Notes under the pieces: model-generated
What the model was told of the DNA's origin: nothing
Database searches by the model: none
Seen by the model: only the letters and a program-made list of their open reading frames with translations
In this document: piece by piece, positions 32,269-39,535 of the stretch
Position numbering within the stretch: the first letter of the stretch is position 1
Layout: every line of letters starts with the position of its first letter
Translations under genes and position numbers: made by a program
From: Myxococcota bacterium
GTDB lineage: Bacteria > Myxococcota_A > UBA9160 > JAFDET01
Assembly (NCBI GenBank): GCA_028278065.1
Contig: JANQFA010000129.1
Coordinates: forward strand, 1 to 41,459
DNA: 41,459 nt
Reading direction: 5' to 3'

Positions 32269-33039
32269 CTAGAAGCCCTCGACCTTGTGTACGCGGCTCC
32301 AGAGGAGGTCGGGGAGCCAGCGTCGCAGGCGCCAGCCCAGGCTCGTACCCCGGCCGGGGAAGACCCAGAAGCCGTCGCTCTCGAGAGTCTGTTCGATCGC
32401 GTCGAGGACCTCCTGCGGCTCGATGGGAGGCGCATCGTCCAGCGCCTTGGGCCAGACGGTGTCGCGCCCCTGCTGGAGCAGCGGGGTGGCGACCGGCGGC
32501 GGACAGACGCATGCGAAGCGGACGCCCTTGCCGCGGTTCTCGTGGTACAGGACCTCGCTGAAGGCGACGACGGCGAACTTCGAGGCGTTGTACGCGCCCA
32601 TGTAGAGAATGGGCAGCCAGCCGGCCATCGAGGCGAAGTTGATGAAGTCGCCGCGCCCGCGCTCGAGCATCCCGGGCAGGGTGAAGCGCGTCACGTTCAC
32701 GAGCCCGTTGTAGTTGATCTCCATGATCCGGTGGATCGTGGTCAGCTCCTGATCGAGGAGCTTTCCGAGCGGCATGATCGCCGCCGCGTTGTAGACACGG
32801 TCGATGGGCCCCAGGTCCGCCTCGACCTGCTTGGCCGCCGTCTCCACGGCTGCGGCGTCGGTCACATCGAGCGTGTAGGTCGCGATGCCCTCGTAGCCGG
32901 CCGCCGTCTCGGCCAGGCCCTCTTCGTTGACGTCGAGCGCCGCGACCTTCTTGCCCTCGCGCGCCAGGTTCCGCGCTGCGAGCCGGCCCATGCCGCTCCC
33001 GCCGCCGGTGATGAATGCCACGTCTCCGCGAAACGCCAT
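32269..33039 (-). CDS. Short-chain dehydrogenase/reductase
   Basis: 256 residues, classical SDR length. Seen: ITGGGSGMGR (TGxxxGxG nucleotide site), LDVT, NAAA in place of the usual NNAG, the catalytic Ser in NFASMAG, and YNASK, which supplies Tyr and Lys. The first cofactor residues (ALDVNEEG) place an Asp after the second strand, as in NAD-preferring SDRs. The C-terminal WLPDLLWSRVHKVEGF is hydrophobic and may touch a membrane. GAGGAG is well spaced before the ATG, and TAGAAT (33083-33078, minus strand) can serve as -10. Substrate unknown; a hydroxy-steroid or lipid intermediate is possible. Confidence 0.88.
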   Translation of the reverse strand: MAFRGDVAFITGGGSGMGRLAARNLAREGKKVAALDVNEEGLAETAAGYEGIATYTLDVTDAAAVETAAKQVEADLGPIDRVYNAAAIMPLGKLLDQELTTIHRIMEINYNGLVNVTRFTLPGMLERGRGDFINFASMAGWLPILYMGAYNASKFAVVAFSEVLYHENRGKGVRFACVCPPPVATPLLQQGRDTVWPKALDDAPPIEPQEVLDAIEQTLESDGFWVFPGRGTSLGWRLRRWLPDLLWSRVHKVEGF

Positions 33040-33077
33040 GTGGGTGCTCCTCGATGAACATCTGCCCGCCGCCGGCC

Positions 33078-33083
33078 ATTCTA
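33078..33083 (-). promoter_or_regulatory. -10-like TAGAAT for the SDR gene
   Basis: TAGAATGG on the minus strand, giving a leader of about 30 bases that ends in GAGGAG. No -35 match at 16-18 bases. The core is shared with the hexamers at 4366 and 10472. Confidence 0.35.
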
Positions 33084-33146
33084 GCGCCGATGCGGTGGAG
33101 AGCGTGCAGCGGGTCGCCGGAGCGGCTCGGCCGCCCGTCAGGGATG

Positions 33147-33515
33147 TCAGGGATAGATGGTGGCGACGGGGCGGAGGCAGTAGTCCTCCTGGTAGGCCTC
33201 GACGATCCCGTCCAGCCAGGCGTCGGGCAGACCCTGTGCCTCGAAGGGTGAGACCACGAGGCCGGCGGGCAGCAGCACGGCACCCCCCACCAGCATCTTC
33301 ACCCCGTGCCCGAAACGACAGGCCTGGAGCTTGGGACGCCCGCCGGTGGCCGCGTCCCAGAGCAGCTTGAAGGGCGCGCCGACGGTGAAGGCCAGCCCCA
33401 CGGCGAAGGTGGAGGGGCCGCGCTGGGCGAGCTTCTCCGTGGCCGAGAGCTGGGCGGCGGCGGGAGCGGGAAGGAGGAGGGCGCAGAGCAGGGCGGCGGC
33501 CGCGCAGCGCGGCAT
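33147..33515 (-). CDS. Small secreted protein coupled to the aldo/keto reductase gene
   Basis: 122 residues. A signal peptide (MPRCAAAALLCALLLPAPAA) is followed by a hydrophobic body with GLAFTVGAPFKLLWDAATGG, VKMLVGGAVLLPAGLVVSPF and EAYQEDYC. Two hydrophobic segments (about 40-52 and 72-88) may insert in a membrane. No family recognised. The ATG overlaps the upstream TGA (TGATG), and GAGGGAGG lies before it, so it is translated together with the aldo/keto reductase. It may be a subunit, chaperone or membrane partner of that enzyme; that is inference from the coupling alone. Confidence 0.6.
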   Translation of the reverse strand: MPRCAAAALLCALLLPAPAAAQLSATEKLAQRGPSTFAVGLAFTVGAPFKLLWDAATGGRPKLQACRFGHGVKMLVGGAVLLPAGLVVSPFEAQGLPDAWLDGIVEAYQEDYCLRPVATIYP

Positions 33516-34765
33516 CAGGCCCTCCCTCGCAGGATCCGGCTCGCGCCGAGGAGCCGCTCCTGGACCGGCAGGCCGTGGGGACAGGCGTCCGCGCAGGGAG
33601 CCGAGCAGCCGACACACCCGTCGGTGCTGCGGCGCGGGTCGAGGGCCGCGAAGCGGTTGCTCGCCTCTTCGTGGCGGCCGTAGTTCTCCGAGTACATCCG
33701 CCAGCGCAGGACGTCGTCCACCGGCACCTGGTTCGGGCAGCTCGAGAGGCAGGCGCCGCAGCCGGGGCGGCAGTACAGCGAGCCGGCGAGGGCATCGTAG
33801 CGCTCGAGGAGCGCCTGGTCGGACGCCTCGAAAGGACGGCCCGACGCCATCAGGTACTCGTTGACCTGATCGGGACGGTTGATCGAGATGACCAGCCCGC
33901 TCACGTCGCGGTTGGAGAGCACCCACTTCAGGGCGGCCTGGGAGAACGCCTCCTGCTCCGTGTCGGAGAAGTCGTCCAGCTTGTTGTGGAAGGCGCCCTT
34001 CAGCGTCTTCATCGCCACCACGCCGACGCCCTTCTCGTGTGCGTCGTGGAAGATCTCGCCGATGCCCGGCCAGTAGTCGTAGTTGTAGGCGACCATGATC
34101 ACGTGGAAGCGGTCGCTGTCGACCGCGTGACGCATGACCATCTCGAGGTCCGGCGTGTGGCTGGAGACACCGAGGAAGCGGACCTTGCCCGCCTCCTGGA
34201 GGCGGTCGAAGGCCTCGTGGATGTTCGGGGCCATGAGCCGCTCGATCGAGTTGACGGCGTGAATGTGGACCAGGTCGAGGTAGTCCGTCCCGATGCGGAG
34301 GAGGCTGTCCTCCACGGCGCGGATCGCGTCCTTCACCGCCACGCGGTCGGGCAGGTGCCCGTTCGGCGTGCAGAACTTGGAGGCCAGGAAGAGCTGGTCG
34401 CGCGGGGTGCCCGAGATGCCCTCGCCGATGGCGCGCTCGGACTTCGCGTTGGAGTAGTCGGGTGACGTGTCGAAGTAGTTGATGCCCCGCTCGACGGCGC
34501 TCCGCACGATCTCCGCGTTGTCGAGCTCGGCGGAGCCGAACGAGATGTCCGAGATCCGGAAGCCGGTGCTGCCGAGGGGACGGTAGGCGTGCACCCGTGC
34601 GTCGGCCCACTCCGGCCGCGGCTGGGCCGGGGGCACCTTGCTGGCCAGATAGGCCTGGGTTCCGTACTTGCAGCCGCCCAGCGCGAGGCCGCCGGCCAGC
34701 ACGCCCGCGGACGTGATCACGTCTCGCCGGGTCAGGCCCGGCCGCGAGTCGGAGTCCTTTGCCAT
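33515..34765 (-). CDS. Tat-exported aldo/keto reductase lipoprotein with ferredoxin-like domain
   Basis: 416 residues. LTRRDVITSAGVLAGGLALG is a Tat signal (Arg13-Arg14), and the following GC with Cys32 forms a lipobox, so the enzyme is probably exported folded and lipid-anchored. The AKR barrel shows YRPLGSTGFRISDISFGSAE, NYFDTSPDYSNAKSE (Asp and Tyr of the catalytic tetrad), LASKFC (Lys) and DLVHIH (His). Two ferredoxin-type Cys clusters follow: CRPGCGACLSSCP (about 332-344) and CVGCSAPCADACP (about 384-396), suggesting two 4Fe-4S clusters. Exported iron-sulfur AKRs are known but poorly characterised. TAGGCT (34805-34800, minus strand) is a possible -10, and AGGGGGG serves as ribosome binding site. 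Confidence 0.85.
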   Translation of the reverse strand: MAKDSDSRPGLTRRDVITSAGVLAGGLALGGCKYGTQAYLASKVPPAQPRPEWADARVHAYRPLGSTGFRISDISFGSAELDNAEIVRSAVERGINYFDTSPDYSNAKSERAIGEGISGTPRDQLFLASKFCTPNGHLPDRVAVKDAIRAVEDSLLRIGTDYLDLVHIHAVNSIERLMAPNIHEAFDRLQEAGKVRFLGVSSHTPDLEMVMRHAVDSDRFHVIMVAYNYDYWPGIGEIFHDAHEKGVGVVAMKTLKGAFHNKLDDFSDTEQEAFSQAALKWVLSNRDVSGLVISINRPDQVNEYLMASGRPFEASDQALLERYDALAGSLYCRPGCGACLSSCPNQVPVDDVLRWRMYSENYGRHEEASNRFAALDPRRSTDGCVGCSAPCADACPHGLPVQERLLGASRILRGRA

Positions 34766-34799
34766 GGTCCCCCCTGCGTGGCGGATTCACCGCGCGACC

Positions 34800-34805
34800 A
34801 GCCTA
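34800..34805 (-). promoter_or_regulatory. -10-like TAGGCT for the aldo/keto reductase gene
   Basis: TAGGCT on the minus strand with a leader of about 28 bases to the ATG at 34765. No -35 match seen. The terminator-like hairpin at 34833-34862 lies just upstream of it. Confidence 0.3.
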
Positions 34806-34832
34806 GCGCGCTCCCGGGCGGGGGGAAGGGAA

Positions 34833-34862
34833 CGCGGGCCGCGCCGCCGGGCGCGGCCCGCG
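34833..34862 (-). terminator. Hairpin terminator after the phosphoribosyltransferase gene
   Basis: CGCGGGCCGCGCC (34833-34845) and GGCGCGGCCCGCG (34850-34862) are perfect 13-base arms with a 4-base loop, starting 4 bases after the stop codon of the gene at 34867. In the direction of transcription it is followed by TTCCCTTCC, so it lacks a pure T-run but is very stable. Confidence 0.7.
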
Positions 34863-34866
34863 GTCT

Positions 34867-35445
34867 CTAGACGGCGTCCTGCATGAACGAGGACTCGAAC
34901 GTCTCCTGGTCCTCTGCCAGCGCGATCATCGGGACGGCCAGCTCGTTGGCGTCCTCCCAGACCCGGCGCAGCACGCAGCCGGCTCCGACCACCTGCCCGC
35001 CCGCGGCCTGGACGACCGCGATCGAGTCCAGCATCGACCGACCCGTGACGAAGGTGTCGTCGACCACGACGCAGCGCGCGCCGGGGCCGATCGCGAGTCC
35101 GTCCCGCAGCGCGCATCCGCCCTCACTCCGCTCGACGGTGACGAACGGGACGCCGAGGTGCCGCGCCAGCTCGAAGCCGACCACGACCCCGCCGACGGCC
35201 GCGCCGGCCACGAGGTCGACCTCGCCGATCTCCTCGCGCACGCGCTCCGCCAGGGCCAGGCCCACCGCGTCCGCGGCGCGGGGATCGGACATGACGCGGG
35301 TCACGGATCCCTGGATGTTGTCGCCGGTGTCGCTGTCGTCGTCGGGCGGCGGGTTCTTGGTGCTGACCATGGCGCCGGCCGCGTCTTCGCGCGCGGCGAA
35401 GCCGAGCAGGCGCTTCCTGTCGAGATCCACCTTCGTCTTGTCCAT
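34867..35445 (-). CDS. Phosphoribosyltransferase (type I, PyrE-like)
   Basis: 192 residues. Seen: VVVDDTFVTGRSM (about 125-138), the PRPP-binding VVVDDxxxTGxS motif of type I phosphoribosyltransferases, and AVGGVVVGFELARHLGVPFV before it. These give the fold; the length and layout are closest to orotate phosphoribosyltransferase (PyrE), but the N-terminal region (TKNPPPDDDSDTGDNIQGSV) is atypical and I cannot place the orotate-binding residues. It may use another base. CAGGAG precedes the ATG at 35445. It is divergent from the RimB-like protease gene, with TATCGT (35491-35486, minus strand) as a possible -10. Confidence 0.75.
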   Translation of the reverse strand: MDKTKVDLDRKRLLGFAAREDAAGAMVSTKNPPPDDDSDTGDNIQGSVTRVMSDPRAADAVGLALAERVREEIGEVDLVAGAAVGGVVVGFELARHLGVPFVTVERSEGGCALRDGLAIGPGARCVVVDDTFVTGRSMLDSIAVVQAAGGQVVGAGCVLRRVWEDANELAVPMIALAEDQETFESSFMQDAV

Positions 35446-35541
35446 GGGGTCGTCTCCTGGGAATGGCTCTCGGGGCCCGCCGGGCACGATACCGGCGCCG
35501 CCCGGATCGGGCGAGGCCTCGGCGCCGGCCGCCCGAGTCAC

Positions 35542-35547
35542 TATCCT
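35542..35547 (+). promoter_or_regulatory. -10-like hexamer directly before the RimB-like gene, leaderless candidate
   Basis: TATCCT ends 6 bases before the ATG at 35554, as with TATGCT before the rhomboid gene. No ribosome binding site lies between. No -35 match at 17 bases. Confidence 0.4.
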
Positions 35548-35553
35548 GCCACA

Positions 35554-36006
35554 ATGCGGAAGGGCGCGCCGAGAGATTCGCTGGTGATCGGCTGGAACGA
35601 GTACGTGGACATCCCCGCGTGGGGGATCCGCCAGCTGCGCGCCAAGGTCGACACGGGGGCGAAGAGCAGCGCCCTGCACGTCGAGGACATCGAGGTGCTG
35701 CCCCGAGGGCGGGTGCGCTTCTACGTCGTCCTGCACCGCAGGAAGCGCGATCGCCGGGTGCGTGTCGAGACGCGCATCCACCGCCGTGGCCGGGTGCGCT
35801 CCAGCAACGGCGAGTACGCCGAGCGGATCTTCGTGCGCGCGCGCGTGGTGATCGGCCCGGTGCAGCGAGAGGTCGAGCTCAGCCTCGTGGACCGTCGCAA
35901 GATGATCCACCGGATGCTGCTGGGCCGCACGGCGCTGGCCGGTTTCCTGGTGGACGTGAACCACCGCGCGCTCCTGACCGGACGGAAGAAGCGCGCCCTC
36001 AGGTGA
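35554..36006 (+). CDS. RimB-like ATP-dependent zinc protease family (retropepsin-like)
   Basis: 150 residues, standard family length. Seen: VIGWNEYVDIPAWGI, KVDTGAKSSALHVED (catalytic Asp in DTGAKSS) and the second half-site strand MLLGRTAL. These are the signature of the family once called ATP-dependent zinc protease, now seen as a retropepsin-like aspartic protease, and including RimB of the Pseudomonas rimABK operon, where it acts with the RimK glutamate ligase. Here the ligase and an AspA-like deacylase lie on the opposite strand, the deacylase overlapping this gene's 3' end by 8 bases. Inferred role: trimming peptide tails added by RimK. Very basic (pI high by eye), so it may contact ribosomes or nucleic acid. 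Confidence 0.85.
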   Translation: MRKGAPRDSLVIGWNEYVDIPAWGIRQLRAKVDTGAKSSALHVEDIEVLPRGRVRFYVVLHRRKRDRRVRVETRIHRRGRVRSSNGEYAERIFVRARVVIGPVQREVELSLVDRRKMIHRMLLGRTALAGFLVDVNHRALLTGRKKRALR

Positions 36007-37039
36007 CGTTGGTCTCGTGGAAGTCCGGGTCGTCGGGTCGGACGTCTTCGTGGAAGGCCTCCAGCTCGCGCAGCACCGGCTCCACGCGCTGGAAGACGGC
36101 GACGTGGAGGAGGGCATCGCCCTCGTTCACCAGCGGCAGGTTGGTGCGCCCGATCACGACACCCGTGTAGGGCGAGCGCACCTCCACGACCGCGTCGCCC
36201 AGGGGGTCGGAGACTTCGCCGAGCAGGTCGCCCTCGTCGACGCGGGCGCCGAGCCGGACCCGCGCGTTCAGGATCCCGCTCACCGGGGCTCGCACCCAGT
36301 GGCTGCCGTGGGCTACGAAGGGATCGCCGGAGCGCCTCGCCGTCTTCGCCGGCGGCAGCATCTCCAGGGCGCGCATCACCGACAGCACCCCGTTCACGCC
36401 GGCGCGGATCGCCACCTCGTCGAAGCGCAGGGCCTCCCCGGCCTCGTAGACCAGGAGCGGGACCGCCTGCTCCTGCACCGCGGCGCGCAGCGATCCGTCG
36501 CGCAGTGGCGCGTCGATGAGGACCGGGGCGCCGAAGGCGCGAGCCAGGCGCTCGGTCTCCGGGTCGTCGAGGCAGGCCCGGATCTGGGGGAGATTGCTGC
36601 GGTGGATGGCGCCGGTGTGCAGGTCGATCCCGTGGGTGGAGTGCGCCACCACCTCGGTCATGAAGATGTGCGCCAGCCGGGCGGCGAGCGAGCCGGCGGG
36701 CGAGCCCGGAAAGGAGCGGTTGAGGTCGCGCCGATCCGGGAGGTAGCGGCTCTGTGCGACGAACCCGTAGACGTTGACGATGGGGATGGCGATCAGCGCG
36801 CCGCGCAGTCGCTTCAGGACGGGCAGCCGCACCAGGCGGCGCACGATCTCGGTTCCGTTGATCTCGTCGCCGTGGAGCGCGCCCGACACGAAGAGGTTCG
36901 GCCCCGGCTCCAGGCCATTGATGACGTGGGCCGGAAGATGGACCTCGTTCGCCGTGTAGCGACGGGCGACGGGGATCTGGATCGAGGCGCGGCGGCCGGG
37001 CTCGATCCCGATCCCCGCGATCTGGAGGTGGTCAGTCAT
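35999..37039 (-). CDS. Succinylglutamate desuccinylase / aspartoacylase family deacylase
   Basis: 346 residues. Zinc enzyme of the M14-like AstE/AspA family, which removes acyl groups from amino acids. Seen: GALHGDEINGTE (His56 and Glu59), DLHTGA (His141) and the catalytic Glu199 in VYEAGEA. The C-terminal 90 residues (HWVRAPVSGILNARVRLGAR and following) form the family's beta-barrel lid, similar to a lipoyl/biotinyl hammerhead. Its ATG overlaps the RimK stop by 8 bases, so it is coupled to the ligase, and it is convergent with the RimB-like protease. Such deacylases are reported beside RimK-type ligases, where they may remove or process added glutamates. Substrate not deducible from sequence. 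Confidence 0.88.
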   Translation of the reverse strand: MTDHLQIAGIGIEPGRRASIQIPVARRYTANEVHLPAHVINGLEPGPNLFVSGALHGDEINGTEIVRRLVRLPVLKRLRGALIAIPIVNVYGFVAQSRYLPDRRDLNRSFPGSPAGSLAARLAHIFMTEVVAHSTHGIDLHTGAIHRSNLPQIRACLDDPETERLARAFGAPVLIDAPLRDGSLRAAVQEQAVPLLVYEAGEALRFDEVAIRAGVNGVLSVMRALEMLPPAKTARRSGDPFVAHGSHWVRAPVSGILNARVRLGARVDEGDLLGEVSDPLGDAVVEVRSPYTGVVIGRTNLPLVNEGDALLHVAVFQRVEPVLRELEAFHEDVRPDDPDFHETNVT

Positions 37040-38273
37040 CGAGGCTCGGAGCAGGGGAGGGGTCGGCCGGCTCGTCGCCGGCGAGGGCCGGGCCGGGATC
37101 CGGGCCGCGCGCCTTGCGCCGCGGCCGCCTGCGGGGCTTGTCGGGCGCGAGGGCCTTCAACGAGAGCGCCTTGCCGAAGCAGAGGAGCACGTCGCCGGGG
37201 AGGATCTCGCGGTCGCCCCGGGGATTGGGGATCGAGACGCTGCCGCGCTGGATGGTGAAGACCACGATGTCGCGGTCGCGCAGACCCGAGTCCTTGATCG
37301 TCTTGCGGCAGAGCTCGGACTTCTCGTCGATGGGCACCTCGATCACCGCGTAGCCGCTCTGCAGGGTGAGGCGCTGGCGGATGTCGATCTCCGGGAAGAG
37401 CACCTCCTCTTCGATGTGCTGCACGATGCAGCCCGCCACGTCGACCCCGGTCGCCCCCTCGATGCCCTCGAGGCCGGGCGAGGAGTTCACCTCCATGATG
37501 AGCGGTCCGTCGTCGCCCTCCAGCATGTCGACGCCCGCGACGCGCAGGCCGAGGATCTGGGCGGCGTGGATCGCGGTGCGCTCGTACTCCTCGTCGAGCT
37601 CGACGGCTTCGGTGCGGCCGCCCCGGTGCACGTTGCTGCGGAACTCGTCGCCCTGGGCGACACGCCGCATGGCGGCCACCACGCGGTTTCCGACGACCAG
37701 CGCGCGGATGTCGCGGCCCTTGCTCTCCTTCACGAACGACTGGATGAGCACGTTCTGGTTGGCCGCGCTCTGCAGCACCTCGATGATCGACTTCGCCACG
37801 TTGGCCGTGTCGGCCAGGATGACGCCGATCCCCTGGGTGCCCTCCAGGAGCTTGATCACGATGGGCGGGCCACCCATGCGCTCGATCGTGGGCACGACCT
37901 GCTCCAGGTCGTGCACCAGCGCGGTGTGCGGGATGCCCACCTTGTGGCGGGAGAGGATCTGGATGGAGCGCAGCTTGTCGCGCGACACGCTGATCGCCTG
38001 GGCGCTGTTCAGGCAGAAGACGCCCATCTGCTCGAACTGGCGCACCACGGCGGTCCCGAAGAGGGTGATGGACGCTCCGATGCGCGGGATCACGGCCTCG
38101 TAGGAGGAGAGCGGCTCGTTCTTGAAGAAGAGGTCGGGCTCGCCGCGCTCGGTATCGATCGCGAATGCCAGGGGGTTGAGCACCAGCGCCTTGTGGCCGC
38201 GGGCCTCGCACGCCTCCTTGAGTCGACGGGTGCTGTAGAGCTTGGGGCCACGCGACAGGATCGCGATCTTCAT
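37032..38273 (-). CDS. rimK: RimK-like ATP-grasp ligase with C-terminal TrkA-C (RCK_C) domain
   Basis: 413 residues; E. coli RimK has 300. RimK adds glutamates to ribosomal protein S6. Seen: N-terminal MKIAILSRGPKLYSTRRLKE, VIKLLEGTQGIGVIL (ATP-binding Lys141), RDIRALVVGNRVVAAMRR and IMEVNSSPGLEG (Glu261, Asn263, metal site), all complete. Residues about 304-372 (SGYAVIEVPIDEKSELCRKT, IVVFTIQRGSVSIPNPRGDR, ILPGDVLLCFG) are a TrkA-C domain, normally the ligand-binding regulatory part of potassium channels and transporters. A Pro/Arg-rich tail ends the protein. So the ligase seems to carry its own sensor. TAGACT (38314-38309, minus strand) is a possible -10, GAGG the ribosome binding site. Confidence 0.9.
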   Translation of the reverse strand: MKIAILSRGPKLYSTRRLKEACEARGHKALVLNPLAFAIDTERGEPDLFFKNEPLSSYEAVIPRIGASITLFGTAVVRQFEQMGVFCLNSAQAISVSRDKLRSIQILSRHKVGIPHTALVHDLEQVVPTIERMGGPPIVIKLLEGTQGIGVILADTANVAKSIIEVLQSAANQNVLIQSFVKESKGRDIRALVVGNRVVAAMRRVAQGDEFRSNVHRGGRTEAVELDEEYERTAIHAAQILGLRVAGVDMLEGDDGPLIMEVNSSPGLEGIEGATGVDVAGCIVQHIEEEVLFPEIDIRQRLTLQSGYAVIEVPIDEKSELCRKTIKDSGLRDRDIVVFTIQRGSVSIPNPRGDREILPGDVLLCFGKALSLKALAPDKPRRRPRRKARGPDPGPALAGDEPADPSPAPSLDD

Positions 38274-38308
38274 GGGAGCCTCGTTGCCGGGAGTGGGTGG
38301 GCCTCGGC

Positions 38309-38314
38309 AGTCTA
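38309..38314 (-). promoter_or_regulatory. -10-like TAGACT for the rimK-deacylase operon
   Basis: TAGACT on the minus strand, about 35 bases from the ATG, with GAGG five bases before the start. No -35 match seen. Confidence 0.3.
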
Positions 38315-38343
38315 CAGGCTCGGGGGGCTTCGGGGGACGCGGA

Positions 38344-39531
38344 TCAGGCGTCGAGGGGATCTTCGGCGCAGCCGTCCATCAGGTCGCGGGCGAAGTCGAG
38401 CGTGGAGGCCGGGCTGGCGAAGAAGTGCTGGCTGCCGGCGTGGATGTCCCGGAACGAGCGCTCGAGCCCTCCCTTGCGCAGGGCGGAGGTCCCGGCCAGA
38501 AGGTAGGCCTCGCGGACGATGTCGGCGGCCTCCCGGGTCACGAAGACGGTGGCCTGGCGGACCGCGTTGTTGAGGACGAGGTCGATCGCGCCCTCCGCCA
38601 GCACGTGCTCCTGGAGACGCGCGAAGCTCTCGTGGACCCAGCCTTCCGCGGCGCGGCGCCGGGATTCCAGGGTTCCCAGCGCGTCCAGGAAGCGCGGATC
38701 GTCCTTGAGGAAGCTCCCCGCGCCCATGCGGATCTTGGTGCGCGAGATCGCCTTCAGCTCGTCGAGCGCCCGCCGGGCGACGCCCATGGCCCAGCCGGCG
38801 TGGCCCGAGGCGGTGAGCGCGATGACGCCCAGCTCGTAGAGGAGGCTCCCCCGGCGGCGCGTGGGCGCCGCGAACAGGAACGTGGCCTCCTCGGGCACGA
38901 GGACGTCGTCGACACCGTAGTCGAGGCTGGCGGTGCTGGTGAGCCCGAGGACGTCCCAGTTGCCGCGCAGCTCGACCTCGCTCTTCGGCATCAGGGCGAA
39001 GCGATACTCGGGAGGAGCGTCGGAGCCTTCGGGCGTCTCGGTGAGGAAGCCCGCGCCCACCCAGTCGGCGAAGTCGATCCCGCTGCCGAACTGGTACGAG
39101 CCGCTCAGCCGCCAGCCGCCGTCCACCGGCTTGCCGGTGCCGTTGGGAGCGAACTGCCCGGCGGCGAGCGGGACGCCCGAGGCGAAGAGCTTGTCGACGA
39201 ACGCGTCGGGGCAGTAGACGCCGAAGTAGGCGATGGTCGAGGCCGCGGCCATGTGGCACCAGCCGGCCGAGGCGTCGGCCCGCGCCAGCTCGGCGAAGAC
39301 CTCGAGCAGGTCGGGGAGCGGGAGCTCGGAGCCTCCCAGCTCTCGCGGCGTCATCACGCCCCAGAGGTCGGCTTCGGCCAGCGCGGAGACGGTGTCCGAC
39401 GGGACCGGCGCATCGCCTGCCTCGCGCGCATTGGCGTCGATCCGGCGGCGCAGGCCGCGGGCCGCCTCCAGGAGGCGCGCGCCTTCGGGGGAGAGCTCCA
39501 CGGCAGGATCGATCGACGCGCTCACGGCCAC
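38344..39531 (-). CDS. Acyl-CoA dehydrogenase-like flavoenzyme (HsaA-type monooxygenase group)
   Basis: 395 residues. Seen: DLWGVMTPRELGGSELPLPD (the N-terminal helical domain of the fold), GWCHMAAASTIAYFG, GQFAPNGTGKPVDGGWRLSG followed by SYQFGSGIDFADW (middle beta-domain), NWDVLGLTSTASLDYGVDDV, and SALRKGGLERSFRDIHAGSQHF (C-terminal bundle, end of the flavin site). This pattern is closer to the group D flavin monooxygenases (HsaA, DszC-like) than to true acyl-CoA dehydrogenases: the usual catalytic Glu is not evident, and the residues around WAMGV and HAGSQHF fit the monooxygenases. These hydroxylate aromatic or sulfur compounds using reduced flavin from a reductase. No reductase is in the window. 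The gene follows the amidohydrolase by 4 bases, so they are one operon. Confidence 0.82.
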   Translation of the reverse strand: MAVSASIDPAVELSPEGARLLEAARGLRRRIDANAREAGDAPVPSDTVSALAEADLWGVMTPRELGGSELPLPDLLEVFAELARADASAGWCHMAAASTIAYFGVYCPDAFVDKLFASGVPLAAGQFAPNGTGKPVDGGWRLSGSYQFGSGIDFADWVGAGFLTETPEGSDAPPEYRFALMPKSEVELRGNWDVLGLTSTASLDYGVDDVLVPEEATFLFAAPTRRRGSLLYELGVIALTASGHAGWAMGVARRALDELKAISRTKIRMGAGSFLKDDPRFLDALGTLESRRRAAEGWVHESFARLQEHVLAEGAIDLVLNNAVRQATVFVTREAADIVREAYLLAGTSALRKGGLERSFRDIHAGSQHFFASPASTLDFARDLMDGCAEDPLDA

Positions 39532-39535
39532 GGCG

